Shown here: piece after piece, positions 1 through 6,073 of the stretch
Numbering within the stretch: the first letter of the stretch is position 1
How the letters are laid out: every line of letters starts with the position of its first letter
Source: Cytophagales bacterium
GTDB lineage: Bacteria; Bacteroidota; Bacteroidia; Cytophagales; ES-bin-26
Assembly: GCA_014379925.1 (NCBI GenBank)
Contig: JACMKY010000344.1
Coordinates: 1-11,662, forward strand
Direction: 5' to 3'
Length of the DNA: 11,662 bases
Notes under the pieces: model-generated
Databases searched by the model: none
Told to the model about the DNA's origin: nothing
The model's input: only the letters and a program-made list of their open reading frames with translations
Program-made: the position numbers and the translations under genes

Positions 1-363
1 ATAATCGAAGATAAAAAAGGAAGCATTTGGTTCGGTGACGTTGATGGTCTTTGGCGCTATGACGGCAGAACCTTTACTTAGGTATCGCAGAGGGGGGCTT
101 ATACAATAATCGAAGATAAAAAAGGAAACATCTGGACTACTGGTGAAGTGAATTCTAATGGCTGGGCACTATCACGTTATGATGCAAAGTCCTTGTACGA
201 TAAAATGCCCACTGTAACAGAAATTAAGTCAGGAGGAAGAATGGGTTTTTTGGGGATATTGGAAGCTAACGATGGAAGTATTTGGTTTGGATCTGGAGGT
301 GGAGTGTATCGTTCTGATGGAAAGACCACCACGGACTTTAATAGTAAAGAGGGTCAGAAATAA
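1..363 (+). pseudogene. 3' end of a propeller-repeat (Reg_prop-like) gene with an in-frame stop
   Basis: Frame 1 is open across the whole stretch except for a TAG at 79-81, and ends at TAA 361-363. The translation has three propeller-type repeats built on the pattern I-I-E-D-K-K-G-S-I-W-F-G followed by YDG: residues near bases 1-75, 106-180 and about 270-330 (EANDGSIWFGSGGGVYRSDGK). This is the pattern of two-component-regulator propeller (Reg_prop) repeats, known from Bacteroidota periplasmic sensor domains. The DNA at 1-30 is repeated almost exactly at 106-135 (28 of 30 bases). A GTG at 148 could restart a 71-residue peptide, but that would be only part of a propeller. The TAG falls after G-R-T-F-T, where related repeats usually continue, so a nonsense mutation is the simplest reading; a sequencing error is possible. 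The 5' end lies outside the window. The stretch is AT-richer than the housekeeping genes. Confidence 0.6.
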
Positions 364-833
364 CTTGTATAGCCAACAACTTGAACTGTATTCATAATTG
401 AATTGAAAAGATAAAAATTACTACCGAAAACAATGTGCAAGCAAGACCCTCCGCTGAAAGGGAAGCATTCGTTACAGCACAGTGCTTAAGCTTTCCACCG
501 ATTAGGTAGCAAATCGCTGAACTTCCTCTTATAGTTCAGGTCATTTAGTTTTGCTAACACCTCGGAAAGCCAAAGCTGGGACGGACGGCCGCTGCCGTGG
601 CACACTATTGCGTTACCGCACCAGACAGTTTCAAGCTATTACAGTCTTTGTTAGCTACCCACTGAGCTGGGTACGATGGTCAGGAAATTGGCCGTCACAT
701 CAAACACTGGTTTCTTTCATCTGCAGTGAATGGGCCTGCTCAAATCAGCTTCTTGCCATTCTCAAAATAAGACCCATTAAACGAGAAGCCGTGAGGTCTG
801 ATACTTGGCCAAATCAAGCCAGAGCACTGGTTG
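364..833. other. Intergenic stretch with no recognisable gene
   Basis: About 470 bases between the propeller remnant and the ParE toxin gene. I read all frames and saw no family I recognise. The longest plus-strand frame, starting near 551, has an unstructured composition rich in W, R and S and runs into the antisense of parE, so I do not call it. The first 180 bases are AT-rich and the remainder is closer to the genome average, so the stretch may be a patchwork of decayed sequence. Confidence 0.5.
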
Positions 834-1136
834 TCAGTCTTGCCCTAAGATGGAATCGATGTCTTGACGTTGGTGGAGTACCCGCCGGATCACCAGCAGG
901 CTCGGGGAAGGAAGATCGTAAAAAATCAGGTAGGGGTTGAGCGGTAGGCTTCGCAGGCCGGGACGTAGTTCATTCCGGGCTCGTCCCAGGAAGGGATGGA
1001 GCGCCAGTTGCTGGCATTTTTCCCCGAACCCGTCGATGAAGGCATCCGCTTGCTGGTCACTGACGTTTTCTGATAGGTACAGCCAGATATCGGCCAAGTC
1101 GTTTCTCGCCGCAGGGCTCAGTTGGTAAGTCGCCAT
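834..1136 (-). CDS. parE: ParE/RelE-superfamily toxin
   Basis: This 100-residue protein has the layout of a ParE-type toxin: an N-terminal helical pair (LSPAARNDLADIWLYLSE, then DAFIDGFGEKCQQLALHP), the F-L-G-R turn, a GLRSLPLNPYLIFY strand pair, and the terminal VIRRVLHQRQD segment. ParE toxins typically poison DNA gyrase, while RelE relatives cut mRNA on the ribosome; the sequence places it nearer ParE, but the target is inferred. I chose the ATG at 1136-1134 because it overlaps the parD stop by one base (TGATG), the usual sign of translational coupling. A TTG at 1139 would add one residue. It lies directly downstream of parD on the same strand, so toxin and antitoxin should come from one transcript. 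It appears intact in length for the family. Confidence 0.88.
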   Translation of the reverse strand: MATYQLSPAARNDLADIWLYLSENVSDQQADAFIDGFGEKCQQLALHPFLGRARNELRPGLRSLPLNPYLIFYDLPSPSLLVIRRVLHQRQDIDSILGQD

Positions 1137-1384
1137 CAAGGCAATGGCTTTTCAGGGCGTTGACCCTTGCGTTGGCGTCCTTGCGCTTTGATAGCCTCCG
1201 CATCGAAGGCGAGTGGCTCGCCTGCGTACCCTTTCTCAATCTGCAGGCGTAGCTCCTGCATCTTCTCCTGCTCTTCCAGGGCTCGAAGTCCCGCCCGGAT
1301 CACCTCGCTGGCATTGGTGTATTTACCCGAGCCGATCTTCTCCCTGATGAAAGACTCAAAGTGTTTAGTCAAATGCACATTCAT
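1136..1384 (-). CDS. parD: ParD-type ribbon-helix-helix antitoxin
   Basis: This 82-residue protein opens with M-N-V-H-L-T-K-H-F-E, a short beta strand, followed by FIREKIGSGKYTNASEVIRAGLRALEEQE, the ribbon-helix-helix DNA-binding fold of ParD antitoxins, in which the G-x-Y-x-N-x-S-E-V-I-R turn is characteristic. The charged tail (residues about 45-82) would wrap and neutralise the ParE toxin. ParD proteins of this family repress their own operon by binding inverted repeats near the promoter. Such a repeat is present just upstream at 1421-1443. No Shine-Dalgarno sequence precedes the ATG, only an A-rich run, which is normal for Bacteroidota. Its stop codon overlaps the toxin start. Confidence 0.9.
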   Translation of the reverse strand: MNVHLTKHFESFIREKIGSGKYTNASEVIRAGLRALEEQEKMQELRLQIEKGYAGEPLAFDAEAIKAQGRQRKGQRPEKPLP

Positions 1385-1400
1385 CCGCTTTTTTTACAAG

Positions 1401-1432
1401 CGAAGGTAAACAATTGAATGAATATGTCCAAA
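1401..1432 (-). promoter_or_regulatory. Putative parDE promoter
   Basis: Read on the minus strand, TTTG (1432-1429) and TACCTTCG (1408-1401) are separated by 20 bases. This resembles the Bacteroidota -33 TTTG and -7 TAnnTTTG elements with one mismatch in the -7 box. It sits 17 bases upstream of the parD ATG. This is a motif match only. Confidence 0.45.
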
Positions 1433-1443
1433 ATGAACATATT
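1421..1443. promoter_or_regulatory. Putative ParD operator (inverted repeat)
   Basis: The arms AATATGTCCA and TGAACATATT are complementary at 9 of 10 positions around a 3-base centre (AAA). The repeat covers the -33 element of the candidate parDE promoter, so a bound ParD dimer would block sigma-factor access, as expected for an autoregulated toxin-antitoxin operon. The role is inferred from position and symmetry. Confidence 0.5.
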
Positions 1444-1717
1444 TTACGTACCAATACCTCAGCGTCGGCTTTCTAAGTAAAAAGCGGTAGGCTCAATCCG
1501 GATTCCGAGTTGAAGGACTCACAAAAAATAAGTTAAACATTCAATCTTCAAGCATTTGAGTCAAGCAGATCTTCGAATGTATATCGTTAATTATCAGAAG
1601 CTTAACAAATTGCAACTTGAAACCCAAATGGAGCCAAAATTAAAAGGAAAGCTGCATTCGTGATGGCGTGATTGTTCTTTCTCTTACCTTGCCAGTTCTC
1701 TCTTTGCCAACTGCCAC
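1444..1717. other. AT-rich intergenic region upstream of dtd
   Basis: Between the parDE control region and dtd. It holds only very short open frames, such as a 28-codon frame from ATG 1577, none recognisable. I could not find a convincing TAnnTTTG promoter for dtd here. Confidence 0.4.
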
Positions 1718-2170
1718 ATGATTGCGGTCATTCAACGGGTTTCGGGGGCTTCGGTACGCATTGAAGGCCGGGTGAAAGGGGAAATCGGAACCGGCTTCCT
1801 GGTGCTGCTGGGCATTGCCCACGCCGACACGGCGGAAGACGTAGTCTGGTTGAGCAAGAAGGTTGCCGGTCTGCGGGTATTTGGCGACGCGGAAGGAAAA
1901 ATGAACCTGGCGCTGCCGGAGGTAAAGGGCAACGTATTGCTCATCAGTCAGTTTACCTTACACGCCAGCACCAAGAAGGGCAACCGCCCTTCCTTCACCG
2001 AAGCCGCCCGGCCCGACGTGGCCCTTCCGCTCTACGAAGCCATGCGGGAGGCGTTGACCCGGGAACTGGATCAACCCGTTCAGACGGGTGAATTCGGGGC
2101 GGATATGCAGGTGAGCCTGGTCAACGACGGCCCGGTCACCATTCTTATCGACAGCAAGAACCGGGCTTAG
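1718..2170 (+). CDS. dtd: D-aminoacyl-tRNA deacylase
   Basis: This 150-residue protein is a full-length DTD-fold enzyme, which hydrolyses D-amino acids (and glycine mis-attached to tRNA-Ala) from tRNA in the cytoplasm as a translation proofreading step. Visible signatures are the N-terminal M-I-A-V-I-Q-R-V-S-G-A-S-V, the SQFTL motif at residues 77-81, the K-K-G-N-R-P-S-F segment at 86-93, and the C-terminal NDGPVT at 136-141 with the Gly-cisPro dipeptide (138-139) that gives chiral selectivity in this family. The ATG start gives the standard N terminus. It lies upstream of a MazG-like pyrophosphohydrolase gene, a pairing I recall as common in Bacteroidota, but here the gap is filled by repeats. 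Composition matches the GC-rich core genes. Confidence 0.96.
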   Translation: MIAVIQRVSGASVRIEGRVKGEIGTGFLVLLGIAHADTAEDVVWLSKKVAGLRVFGDAEGKMNLALPEVKGNVLLISQFTLHASTKKGNRPSFTEAARPDVALPLYEAMREALTRELDQPVQTGEFGADMQVSLVNDGPVTILIDSKNRA

Positions 2171-2457
2171 TAGTGGATAGTGGATAGTTGACAGTGGTCA
2201 TAGTGAGCGAAGTCGAACTAGGATAGTGGATAGTGAAGGCGTGGCGTCGATGCATTGACGTAGGCGTGCCGGGCTGATGCGCAATAAATGAAAAGAAAAC
2301 GCCCGTAATCCACCCGTCGAAGCATGCATCGACACTACTCCTGTCCGCATAAACCATTCACTATTCTAGTTCGACTTCGCTCACTATGACCATTGTCAAC
2401 TATCCTAGTTCGACATCGCTCACTATGACCATTGTCAACTATCCACTATCCACTGTC
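2171..2457. repeat. Mosaic repeat region between dtd and the MazG-like gene
   Basis: The whole 287-base gap is repetitive. The arms 2172-2227 and 2399-2454 are inverted repeats matching at 54 of 56 positions, 171 bases apart. Within them is a 25-base core at 2197-2221 (plus) with two further copies on the minus strand at 2366-2390 and 2405-2429; all contain GTGAGCGAAGTCGAAC or a one-base variant. Between cores run heptads of the GATAGTG type. The central part also carries GTCGATGCAT in opposite orientations near 2247 and 2323. GAGCGAAGTCGAA-type palindromic repeats are, as I recall, scattered through many Bacteroidota genomes; the exact class here is not assigned. No protein is encoded. Confidence 0.85.
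2367..2444. repeat. 39-bp tandem repeat, two copies
   Basis: Units 2367-2405 and 2406-2444 are adjacent and differ at a single base (T at 2376, A at 2415). Each unit joins one 25-base core to heptad-type sequence ending in CAACTATCC. Thirty-nine bases is thirteen codons, so the duplication keeps the reading frame that runs into the downstream gene. Confidence 0.9.
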
Positions 2458-2790
2458 ATGACCATCGAGCAAGCCCAGCGGACCGTGGATGCGTGGATTA
2501 CCACCACCGGCGTGCGTTACTTCAACGAACTCACCAATATGGCCGTGCTTACCGAAGAAGTGGGGGAAGTCGCCCGCATCATTGCGCGGCGGTACGGTGA
2601 ACAGTCGTTTAAGGAGTCGGACCGGGAAGAAGAACTGGCCGACGAACTGGCCGACGTCTTGTTCGTGGTGATTTGCCTGGCCAATCAGACGGGCGTTGAT
2701 CTGACCGAAGCCCTCCGGAAAAACCTTGAGAAGAAGACTCGCCGCGACAGCGACCGCCACCGGAACAATGAGAAGTTGAAAAAAGAATAG
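2458..2790 (+). CDS. MazG-like nucleotide pyrophosphohydrolase
   Basis: This 110-residue all-alpha NTP-PPase family protein probably hydrolyses non-canonical or surplus nucleoside triphosphates to monophosphates and pyrophosphate. The metal-binding signature is visible: E33-E34-x-x-E37 (TEEVGEVARII) and E63-x-x-D66 (ADELADVLF), which together coordinate magnesium in MazG-type enzymes. The end RRDSDRHRNN corresponds to the conserved basic tail of single-domain family members. I chose the ATG at 2458 because family homology begins at M-T-I-E-Q-A-Q; an in-frame ATG at 2386 would add 24 residues encoded entirely by intergenic repeats. The substrate cannot be read from sequence. It follows dtd on the same strand and may share its transcript. 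Confidence 0.88.
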   Translation: MTIEQAQRTVDAWITTTGVRYFNELTNMAVLTEEVGEVARIIARRYGEQSFKESDREEELADELADVLFVVICLANQTGVDLTEALRKNLEKKTRRDSDRHRNNEKLKKE

Positions 2791-2886
2791 GCCGGTAGCG
2801 CGTACCCGTCTCCCCACCTGGCGGAGGCGATGGTCACGGGATTCGGAAGGAGCGCGTAAAATAAATCGGGGTCTAGGCCGGACAAA

Positions 2887-2918
2887 CTTGTTGATCCGGG
2901 TTGGTTTTCCTAAATTTG
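2887..2918 (+). promoter_or_regulatory. Putative Bacteroidota promoter of the DEAD-box helicase gene
   Basis: TAAATTTG at 2911-2918 is an exact match to the TAnnTTTG -7 element. CTTG at 2887-2890, one mismatch from TTTG, lies 20 bases upstream as the -33 element. Transcription would begin near 2925, about 370 bases before the helicase ATG. Confidence 0.55.
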
Positions 2919-3295
2919 CAGAAAATTTGTAAACTACTGGGTTTTATATTGATTATCGCATCCGCTCGGCAATTCCTATCTTCGCTACGTTAGTAATACG
3001 CAATTCGTGTTAACGTGTCATCCCTGTCCACTGACTGGCAGGCGTTCATCTGGATCTCGTTTTTCATTTCGGTTTTCCACTGGACTTTTCTGGGCGGCAC
3101 TCGGGTAGCGTTCCACCCCGCCAAATCGGATGTTGTGATTTTTCTCAGAGACCATCAGGAGTTGCCCGTGCCCGGTAGCACGGACAGTAATTCTCCGCTT
3201 TTCGTGGCCCGAGCGCATCTGGGAACTGGCCACCTTGTGAACCCGTTGGTTTTCATTTTTTGGAAAACAAACATTCACTTTTTTTAACACATTCA
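2919..3295 (+). promoter_or_regulatory. Long untranslated leader upstream of the DEAD-box gene
   Basis: About 370 bases separate the candidate promoter from the helicase ATG. Frames on both strands (around 3015-3300) show no family pattern and I do not call them as genes. A hairpin with a 6-bp perfect stem lies at 3166-3183 (CCGTGC, loop CCGGTA, GCACGG). A weaker GTTTTC/GAAAAC stem lies close to the start codon near 3249-3267. Long leaders are known for cold-induced RNA helicase genes such as csdA in other bacteria. That this leader is regulatory is inference. Confidence 0.4.
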
Positions 3296-5113
3296 ATGAC
3301 AAAATTGAGATTTGATGAACTTCCCCTGTCGGAGGAAATTCAGAAGGCCGTGGCCGACATGGGATTCACGGAGGCTTCTCCGATCCAATCGGAAGCGATC
3401 CCCTACATTCTGGAGGGCCGCGACGTAATTGGGCAGGCGCAAACGGGTACCGGCAAAACGGCCGCTTTCGGCATTCCCGCCCTCGAACTGATCGACGTTC
3501 AGAACCGGAGCGTGCAGGTGCTGATTCTCTGCCCCACCCGCGAACTGGCCCTGCAGGTGTCGGAAGAAATAAAAAAACTGGCCAAGTACAAGCGGGGCCT
3601 GTACGCAGCGGCCATTTACGGCGGCGAGTCCATTGAACGGCAGATCAAGGAGTTAAAAGCAGGGGTGCACATCGTGATCGGTACACCGGGTCGGGTGATG
3701 GACCACATGGAACGCCGCACGCTGCGCCTGGATGCCGTGAAGATGGTCGTGCTCGACGAAGCCGACGAAATGCTGGACATGGGCTTTCGCGAAGATATTG
3801 AGAGCATTTTGCAACAAATGCCGGAAGAAAGGCAAACCACGCTCTTCTCGGCCACGATGTCGAAAATGATCATGTCGCTCACCAAGCGGTTTCAGAACAA
3901 CCCGCAACTGGTCAAGGTGGTGAAGAATGAACTGACCGTGCCCAACGTGGAGCAGTTGTTCTACGAGGTAAAAGGCAAGGCCAAGGTGGAGGTGATGTCG
4001 CGCCTGATTGATCTCTACGGCCTGAAACTGATGCTGGTGTTCTGCAACACCAAAATGAAGGTCGACGAACTGGTAGAGGAATTGCAGGTGCGCGGCTTCC
4101 AGGCCGAAGGCTTGCACGGCGACCTGCGTCAGGCGCAACGCAACAACGTGATGGCCAAATTCCGCGCCGGCACCATCAGCATCCTGGTGGCCACCGACGT
4201 GGCCGCCCGGGGAATCGACGTCGACGACGTGGACGCGGTGTTTAACTTCGACATCCCGTTGGACGAGGAATACTACGTGCACCGCATTGGCCGCACCGGG
4301 CGGGCGGGCCGGGCGGGCCGGGCGTTCACCTTCGTGGTTGGCCGCGAAACCCACCGCCTGCGGGAGATCCAAGCCTACACCAAAGTAAAAATCGAACGGG
4401 GGGTGATTCCTTCCTTCGAAGACATCGTGGGCGTGAAGAAGGCTAAATTCATTGAAAAAGTGAAGGAAACCGTGCAGGAAGGGGAACTGGCAACCTACTA
4501 CGAAATGCTGGAGCAGTTCAATCACGCGGGGCTCAACACGCCCGACGTGGTCGCCGCCCTCATCAAGATGAACCTGGGCGTGCCGAAAAGCGAATTCGCC
4601 GACGTGAACCTCAACGAGCCGGACGCGGGACGCGGCCGCCCGGAGAGCGACCGCTTCGGTGGACGCAGCAGCTCCCGTCCCGGCGATCGTTCCGGCAGCG
4701 CCCGTCCTTTCGACCGCAGCAGCGGTGGTCGCAGCGACCGCCCCGCCGACCGTTACGCCGACCGCGACCGCTTCAGCCGGGGTGAATTCGGCCGCCGCGG
4801 CGAGGAACGCCGCGGGGGCGGGGATGACCGCCGCAGTGAAGGCCGGGTCGGTGACCGCGAGCGCGTCAGCCGACCGGGGATGGTGAAGCTGCTGATCAAC
4901 ATCGGCCGCGAACAGAACGTCCGGCCCGGTGACATCGTGGGTGCCATCGCCGGGGAGACCGGAATGGCCGGCAACGACATCGGCATCATCGACATCTTTG
5001 ATAAACACTCTTTCGTGGAAGTGCCCAAAGAAAACGTCAACAACGTGATCGAGGTGATGGACAACAACCAGATCAAGGGCCGCCGGGTCAACTTCGAAGT
5101 GGCCAAACCTTAA
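3296..5113 (+). CDS. deaD: DEAD-box ATP-dependent RNA helicase, DeaD/CsdA type
   Basis: This 605-residue cytoplasmic enzyme uses ATP to remodel RNA duplexes, in ribosome assembly, mRNA turnover and cold adaptation. All core motifs are visible: Q motif (F-D-E-L-P-L-S-E-E then S-P-I-Q), motif I AQTGTGKT at 48-55, PTRELALQV, TPGRVMDH, DEAD at 154-157, SAT at 185-187, LVFCNT, ATDVAARGID, and HRIGRTGR at 329-336. Residues about 443-528 form a low-complexity linker rich in R, G, D and S, a likely disordered RNA-binding segment. Residues 529-603 match a DbpA-type RNA-binding domain (VKLLINIGREQNVRPGDIVG), which is what separates DeaD/CsdA from RhlE. I chose the ATG at 3296; a TTG at 3260 would add 12 residues unlike the family. 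It is monocistronic, with its own promoter and terminator. Confidence 0.95.
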   Translation: MTKLRFDELPLSEEIQKAVADMGFTEASPIQSEAIPYILEGRDVIGQAQTGTGKTAAFGIPALELIDVQNRSVQVLILCPTRELALQVSEEIKKLAKYKRGLYAAAIYGGESIERQIKELKAGVHIVIGTPGRVMDHMERRTLRLDAVKMVVLDEADEMLDMGFREDIESILQQMPEERQTTLFSATMSKMIMSLTKRFQNNPQLVKVVKNELTVPNVEQLFYEVKGKAKVEVMSRLIDLYGLKLMLVFCNTKMKVDELVEELQVRGFQAEGLHGDLRQAQRNNVMAKFRAGTISILVATDVAARGIDVDDVDAVFNFDIPLDEEYYVHRIGRTGRAGRAGRAFTFVVGRETHRLREIQAYTKVKIERGVIPSFEDIVGVKKAKFIEKVKETVQEGELATYYEMLEQFNHAGLNTPDVVAALIKMNLGVPKSEFADVNLNEPDAGRGRPESDRFGGRSSSRPGDRSGSARPFDRSSGGRSDRPADRYADRDRFSRGEFGRRGEERRGGGDDRRSEGRVGDRERVSRPGMVKLLINIGREQNVRPGDIVGAIAGETGMAGNDIGIIDIFDKHSFVEVPKENVNNVIEVMDNNQIKGRRVNFEVAKP

Positions 5114-5115
5114 AA

Positions 5116-5153
5116 CAGTAAGCAAAAAGCAGTAAGCAGTTGGCAAAAAACAG
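5116..5153 (+). repeat. Heptad repeat array after the DEAD-box gene
   Basis: Five consecutive 7-base units, CAGTAAG, CAAAAAG, CAGTAAG, CAGTTGG and CAAAAAA, followed by CAG. The array begins two bases after the TAA stop codon and ends just before the terminator stem. The 7-base period matches that of the GATAGTG heptads next to dtd, although the unit sequence differs. Confidence 0.75.
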
Positions 5154-5190
5154 AAAAGACCTTGTTCGGGAGAGCAAGGTCTTTTTGTTT
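5154..5190 (+). terminator. Intrinsic terminator of the DEAD-box gene
   Basis: AAAAGACCTTG pairs with CAAGGTCTTTT across a 10-base loop, and the descending arm runs into a T-rich tract (CTTTTTGTTT). It lies about 40 bases after the stop codon. The A-rich ascending side means it could also act on the minus strand. Confidence 0.85.
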
Positions 5191-5321
5191 ACTGCGGTGA
5201 GCGCAGCCCGACGGGCCGTATTTTTTCCTGGCCTCGCTGTCTCGCTAGCAGCTCATGGTGGCCCGAGCCACGGGGTTCCCCGCTGGGATTCGTACTCCGG
5301 TAGTGTAAAATTTTTTAGTCC
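5191..5321. other. GC-rich spacer with small hairpins
   Basis: Short palindromic pieces are visible, including GTGGC-CCGA-GCCAC near 5249-5262 and GCCC-GAC-GGGC near 5206-5216. I checked for a tRNA because of a GGGATTCG string near 5284; no acceptor, D or anticodon arms could be built, so I call none. The spacer ends where the composition drops to the AT-rich amidohydrolase remnant. Confidence 0.4.
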
Positions 5322-5810
5322 TCAAATATTCCCCCCCCTTTTATGATGATTTTTTCCGGATAGAAAGTTTTTATAATTGTCGAAGTCGATAGATGTATTC
5401 ATCCATTTTTCTGGCTGTCCCATGTCTACAATGGTTGTCGTTCCGTATTTTAAATAGGTGTCGGAAAGTTTTTTTCTATCCAAACCAACAGAATCTTTCT
5501 CAACATCTTCTATTATACCATAAACATTTCTTAAGTGAGTATGCGTATCAATAAAACCTGGAACAACTAATCGGTTATTTCCGTCTATTGTTTTCGTTGC
5601 CTTTACTTTCTGCGGGGAACTTACGATTGATACAATGGTACCTGAATTTATTAAAATGGTTTTATTCTCTTGTACTTTTTTCGTTTTACTGTCAAAAACC
5701 TTTACATTTTTTATTGCAAGGTTATACGTTGTTTGTTGACCGTAACTAACACAGCTTAACAAGATTAAAGTCGCACTGCATATTATTTTCCAATTTTTAT
5801 TTTTAATCAT
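5322..5810 (-). pseudogene. Truncated secreted amidohydrolase (N-terminal remnant)
   Basis: The frame encodes 162 residues. Residues 1-25 form an export signal: a basic start (M-I-K-N-K-N-W-K), a hydrophobic core, then L-L-S-C-V-S-Y-G-Q, which could be a lipobox (Cys near 20) or a signal peptidase I site. Residues about 30-140 follow the start of imidazolonepropionase/urease-superfamily amidohydrolases: NVKVFDSKTKK, TILINSGTIVSI, a VPGFIDTHTHLR motif with the first two metal-ligand histidines (H-T-H), and YLKYGTTTIVDMG. Complete family members are roughly 400 or more residues, and the remaining metal ligands and catalytic aspartate are absent, so the product should be inactive. The frame ends next to a run of eight C bases (G8 on the coding strand) near 5331-5338. 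It is strongly AT-rich against its neighbours, suggesting acquisition from another source followed by deletion. Confidence 0.72.
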
Positions 5811-6073
5811 GATTTTTGCTATTGCTGTTGTATAACACGTGCATACACGCAGCTATTTACGTGCATCCGTCAATACGTAGTATTATGTTGATGACTTTTT
5901 CCACTAGATCAGACACTATACCATTAATTCAAATGCTTTACGCGGCGGAAAAGGCTAACTCGTGTTAGCTACTCCATCAATGTCCTTCAGGTCTTGCTTC
6001 CGTTCACTGCCAGCTACTTTTTCTAGTATGCGCAATTCCCACCCACTTAAAAAATGTCCATGGGCAGCCTCGT
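5811..6073. other. Intergenic region between the amidohydrolase remnant and dnaB
   Basis: No gene recognised. A small hairpin, GCTAAC-TCGT-GTTAGC, lies at 5954-5969, and GTTGTATAAC at 5827-5836 is close to the remnant's start codon. ACGTGCAT occurs twice, near 5837 and 5859. The AT-rich composition continues to about 6060. Confidence 0.4.

Noticed and set aside
551..940. 129-codon plus-strand frame
   Set aside because: It overlaps parE antisense, has a random-looking W/R/S-rich composition, and I recognise no transposase or other family in it.
2171..2457. CRISPR array
   Set aside because: The repeats are in both orientations, the units are adjacent or separated by heptads rather than by unique spacers of equal length, and no cas gene is present.
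3015..3302. Overlapping 90- and 94-codon frames on opposite strands in the deaD leader
   Set aside because: Neither has a recognisable pattern. The plus frame ends just before the helicase start and is better explained as untranslated leader.
4296..4324. 9-bp GC-rich duplication in helicase motif VI (RAGRAGRAG)
   Set aside because: The resulting HRIGRTGRAGRAGRAF is close to the normal family sequence at this position, so it is ordinary codon reuse, not a meaningful repeat.
3653..5146. 497-codon open frame antisense to the DEAD-box gene
   Set aside because: It is a shadow of a GC-rich gene: composition is dominated by H, V, A and D runs, it shows no domain pattern, and the sense strand has every helicase motif.
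5249..5300. Possible tRNA remnant because of a GGGATTCG T-arm-like string
   Set aside because: The flanking five-base arms do not pair and no acceptor, D or anticodon stem can be drawn on either strand.
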